Shown here piece after piece: positions 63,061 through 64,000 of a stretch of DNA of 64,000 bases; positions within the stretch are counted from its first letter, which is position 1; every line of letters starts with the position of its first letter. The notes under the pieces are model-generated. The model ran no database searches. It was given only the letters and a program-made list of their open reading frames with translations, and was not told where the DNA came from. A program made the position numbers and the translations under genes. The stretch comes from QKMZ01 sp012965515 (GTDB lineage Bacteria; Cyanobacteriota; Vampirovibrionia; Obscuribacterales; Obscuribacteraceae). The DNA is taken from positions 3,980 to 67,979 of the forward strand of contig CALFMP010000017.1 in the NCBI GenBank assembly GCA_937879965.1, given 5' to 3'.

Positions 63061-63318
63061 ATGCAGACAACATCGAATGCTAGCAAGCCGCACCCAGAGC
63101 GTGATCTGGTAGAAATCAAGATCAACCGCGTTGAATACAAAATCCCCCGCGGTCCTCTGAAGGTGACTTCATTAAAGGATTGGGCAGAAATACCCCCGGC
63201 CGATGAAGTCGAGCAAGTCCGTCACGGCAATCTAGAGCCAATTGCCGACGACGCTACTCTGGAGATTAAGGGCGGCGAGAAATTCATCTCCCATCCAAGA
63301 GATGGAGGATCTTCCTAA
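63061..63318 (+). CDS. Ubiquitin-like protein (multiubiquitin-domain type)
   Basis: 85 residues. The beta-grasp-like chain starts VEIKINRVEYKIPRGPLKVTSLKDWAEIPPADEVEQ, then ADDATLEIKGGEKFISHPRDGGSS. The end F-x-S-H-P-R-DGGSS is the hallmark of the prokaryotic multiubiquitin-type domain that occurs in operons with E2, JAB and E1 genes. One domain is present. The GG before SS could be exposed by a JAB peptidase. The stop overlaps the next start (TAATG), so the three genes are tightly coupled. Confidence 0.8.
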   Translation: MQTTSNASKPHPERDLVEIKINRVEYKIPRGPLKVTSLKDWAEIPPADEVEQVRHGNLEPIADDATLEIKGGEKFISHPRDGGSS

Positions 63319-63671
63319 TGCAATTTCCAATCGAGCAAATTGAAGAACTTCGTTCTATATATCCGGACGTAAAACAGATGGAAGAAGGTGGCACACCCTA
63401 TTTCTTGCTACCTAACGTTTCCCTTCCTGGAGGAGCAACTCCTGCGACTGTTGACCTGCTTCTTCGTCCAGTACACATGGATGGCTACGATTCTCGGCTT
63501 TTCTACTCGCAACAGCCAACCTTTGCCAACCGAACTCATCCGGAAGCACTTAATTGGAACGCCCAAGGTGTTCATGTGCTCTCGAGAAACTGGTACGCCT
63601 TCTCGTGGAGAACAAAACCGGGCCTGACTTTGGCGCAAATGGTTGCTATGCATTTGAGGGCAGTACGATGA
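63318..63671 (+). CDS. E2/UBC-like protein (Prok-E2_E type), without cysteine
   Basis: 117 residues. The pattern VDLLLRPVHMDGYDSRLFYSQQP, ALNWNAQGVHVLSRNWYAFSWR and LAQMVAMHLRAVR is that of the prokaryotic E2-like family found with multiubiquitin-type proteins. There is no cysteine anywhere in the protein, so the usual catalytic thioester cannot form; it may be a structural or adaptor RWD-like form. It overlaps the next gene (ATGA). Confidence 0.75.
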   Translation: MQFPIEQIEELRSIYPDVKQMEEGGTPYFLLPNVSLPGGATPATVDLLLRPVHMDGYDSRLFYSQQPTFANRTHPEALNWNAQGVHVLSRNWYAFSWRTKPGLTLAQMVAMHLRAVR

Positions 63672-63976
63672 AAATACAAGTCAGAATTGCACGCCAACTC
63701 TACAACAGAATAATGGCTGACATGGGTAGACCGCATTCGTTTGCCTATGAGCGAATTGGCTTCTGTCGCGCCAGAATAGGTAATGAGAATAGCTCCAATC
63801 CGATCATATTTCTTACGGAATACTGGTCTGTTCCAGATGATCAGTACATTGCTGATGAGTACGCTGGCGCACGTATAAACAGCGAGGCAATACGAAACGC
63901 GCTTCAGTCCTCGCTAAGCGATGATGTCGGCATCTTTCATATACACTGGTCTGTCCCCCTGAAAGTGGACACATGA
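63668..63976 (+). pseudogene. JAB/JAMM-domain peptidase, apparently interrupted
   Basis: 102 residues, ATG overlapping the E2-like stop. The start of a JAB domain is seen: AYERIGFCRARIG with the candidate Glu, a beta-rich centre with IIFLTEYWSVPDDQYI, and VGIFHIHW with the HxH ligands. Normal JAB proteins continue to a Ser-x-x-Asp (JAMM) part. Here the frame changes to SVPLKVDT and stops where an insertion-sequence-like end begins, so the C-terminal part is absent. The enzyme is probably broken unless the DNA is repaired or the rest is restored beyond the window. Confidence 0.62.
63952..63971. mobile_element. Possible insertion-sequence terminal inverted repeat
   Basis: TGTCCCCCTGAAAGTGGACA lies exactly where the JAB homology ends. 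It resembles the ends of some insertion sequences (TGTCCxCTTTCAGG type on the reverse strand). Only 29 bases remain after it, so the element itself is outside the window and cannot be confirmed. Confidence 0.45.
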
Positions 63977-64000
63977 ATTTCTATGATGCATCCGTGAGGG

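Overview
The window reads as part of a large plasmid or other mobilizable replicon from a Gram-negative bacterium. It encodes lipoproteins, signal peptides and a full inner-membrane/periplasmic/outer-membrane RND efflux pump. Base composition is moderate and mostly even. TPR lipoproteins, TPR-methyltransferase fusions, a glycine-zipper protein and orphan AbiEi-like regulators would fit a Cyanobacteriota/Melainabacteria-type (Obscuribacterales-like) host, but that is a guess. No rRNA, tRNA or CRISPR array was seen.

Layout. 1-5.2 kb: an edge-truncated TPR lipoprotein, a ribbon-helix-helix protein, a possible 33-residue membrane peptide with terminator, unknown genes, and a ParE/RelE-type toxin-antitoxin pair with an operator-bearing promoter. 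5.3-13.1 kb: mobilization block with a lysozyme-like protein, RHH accessory protein, HUH relaxase, coiled-coil protein, VirD4/TraG-type ATPase without a membrane anchor, and two small envelope proteins. 13.1-25.5 kb: a defence-like cargo island with an ApeA-like HEPN protein, ECF sigma factor, AbiU2-like HEPN protein, DUF4238 protein, a seven-module zinc-ribbon/PD-(D/E)XK protein, a RelA/SpoT-HEPN fusion, a proteasome-like Ntn-hydrolase candidate beside a Schlafen/AlbA_2 protein, and another HEPN-type protein. 25.6-32.4 kb: maintenance and replication, with a tyrosine recombinase beside dyad sites, a KfrA-like protein, GTCTAGAC iterons, and two paralogous archaeo-eukaryotic-primase (AEP) proteins, one apparently dead.

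32.6-36.7 kb: HNH, degenerate receiver, M23 peptidase and secreted proteins. 36.7-57.1 kb: a metal-homeostasis block built partly from duplicated modules: two AbiEi-like proteins, two Cys-rich exported proteins, two internally duplicated Cys-motif regulator candidates, two CDF exporters, MgtC, bestrophin, a MerC-like protein and a CzcCBA-type RND operon. The intergenic regions share Fur-box-like 7-1-7 dyads and a second motif, TGCATGAATGTCAAAA. 57.4-61.9 kb: an M15 peptidase, an alpha-carbonic anhydrase, and an HNH nuclease paired with a TPR-DUF4145 protein.

62.1-64.0 kb: a divergent RHH regulator, then a promoter with a GGGGAA-A-TTCCCC dyad driving an overlapping ubiquitin-like, E2-like and JAB operon. 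The E2-like protein contains no cysteine. The JAB frame ends just after its HxH motif at a sequence resembling an insertion-sequence end. Any E1 gene would lie outside the window. This operon, the Ntn-hydrolase/AlbA_2 pair, the zinc-ribbon nuclease and the RelA/SpoT-HEPN fusion are the best candidates for under-described biology.
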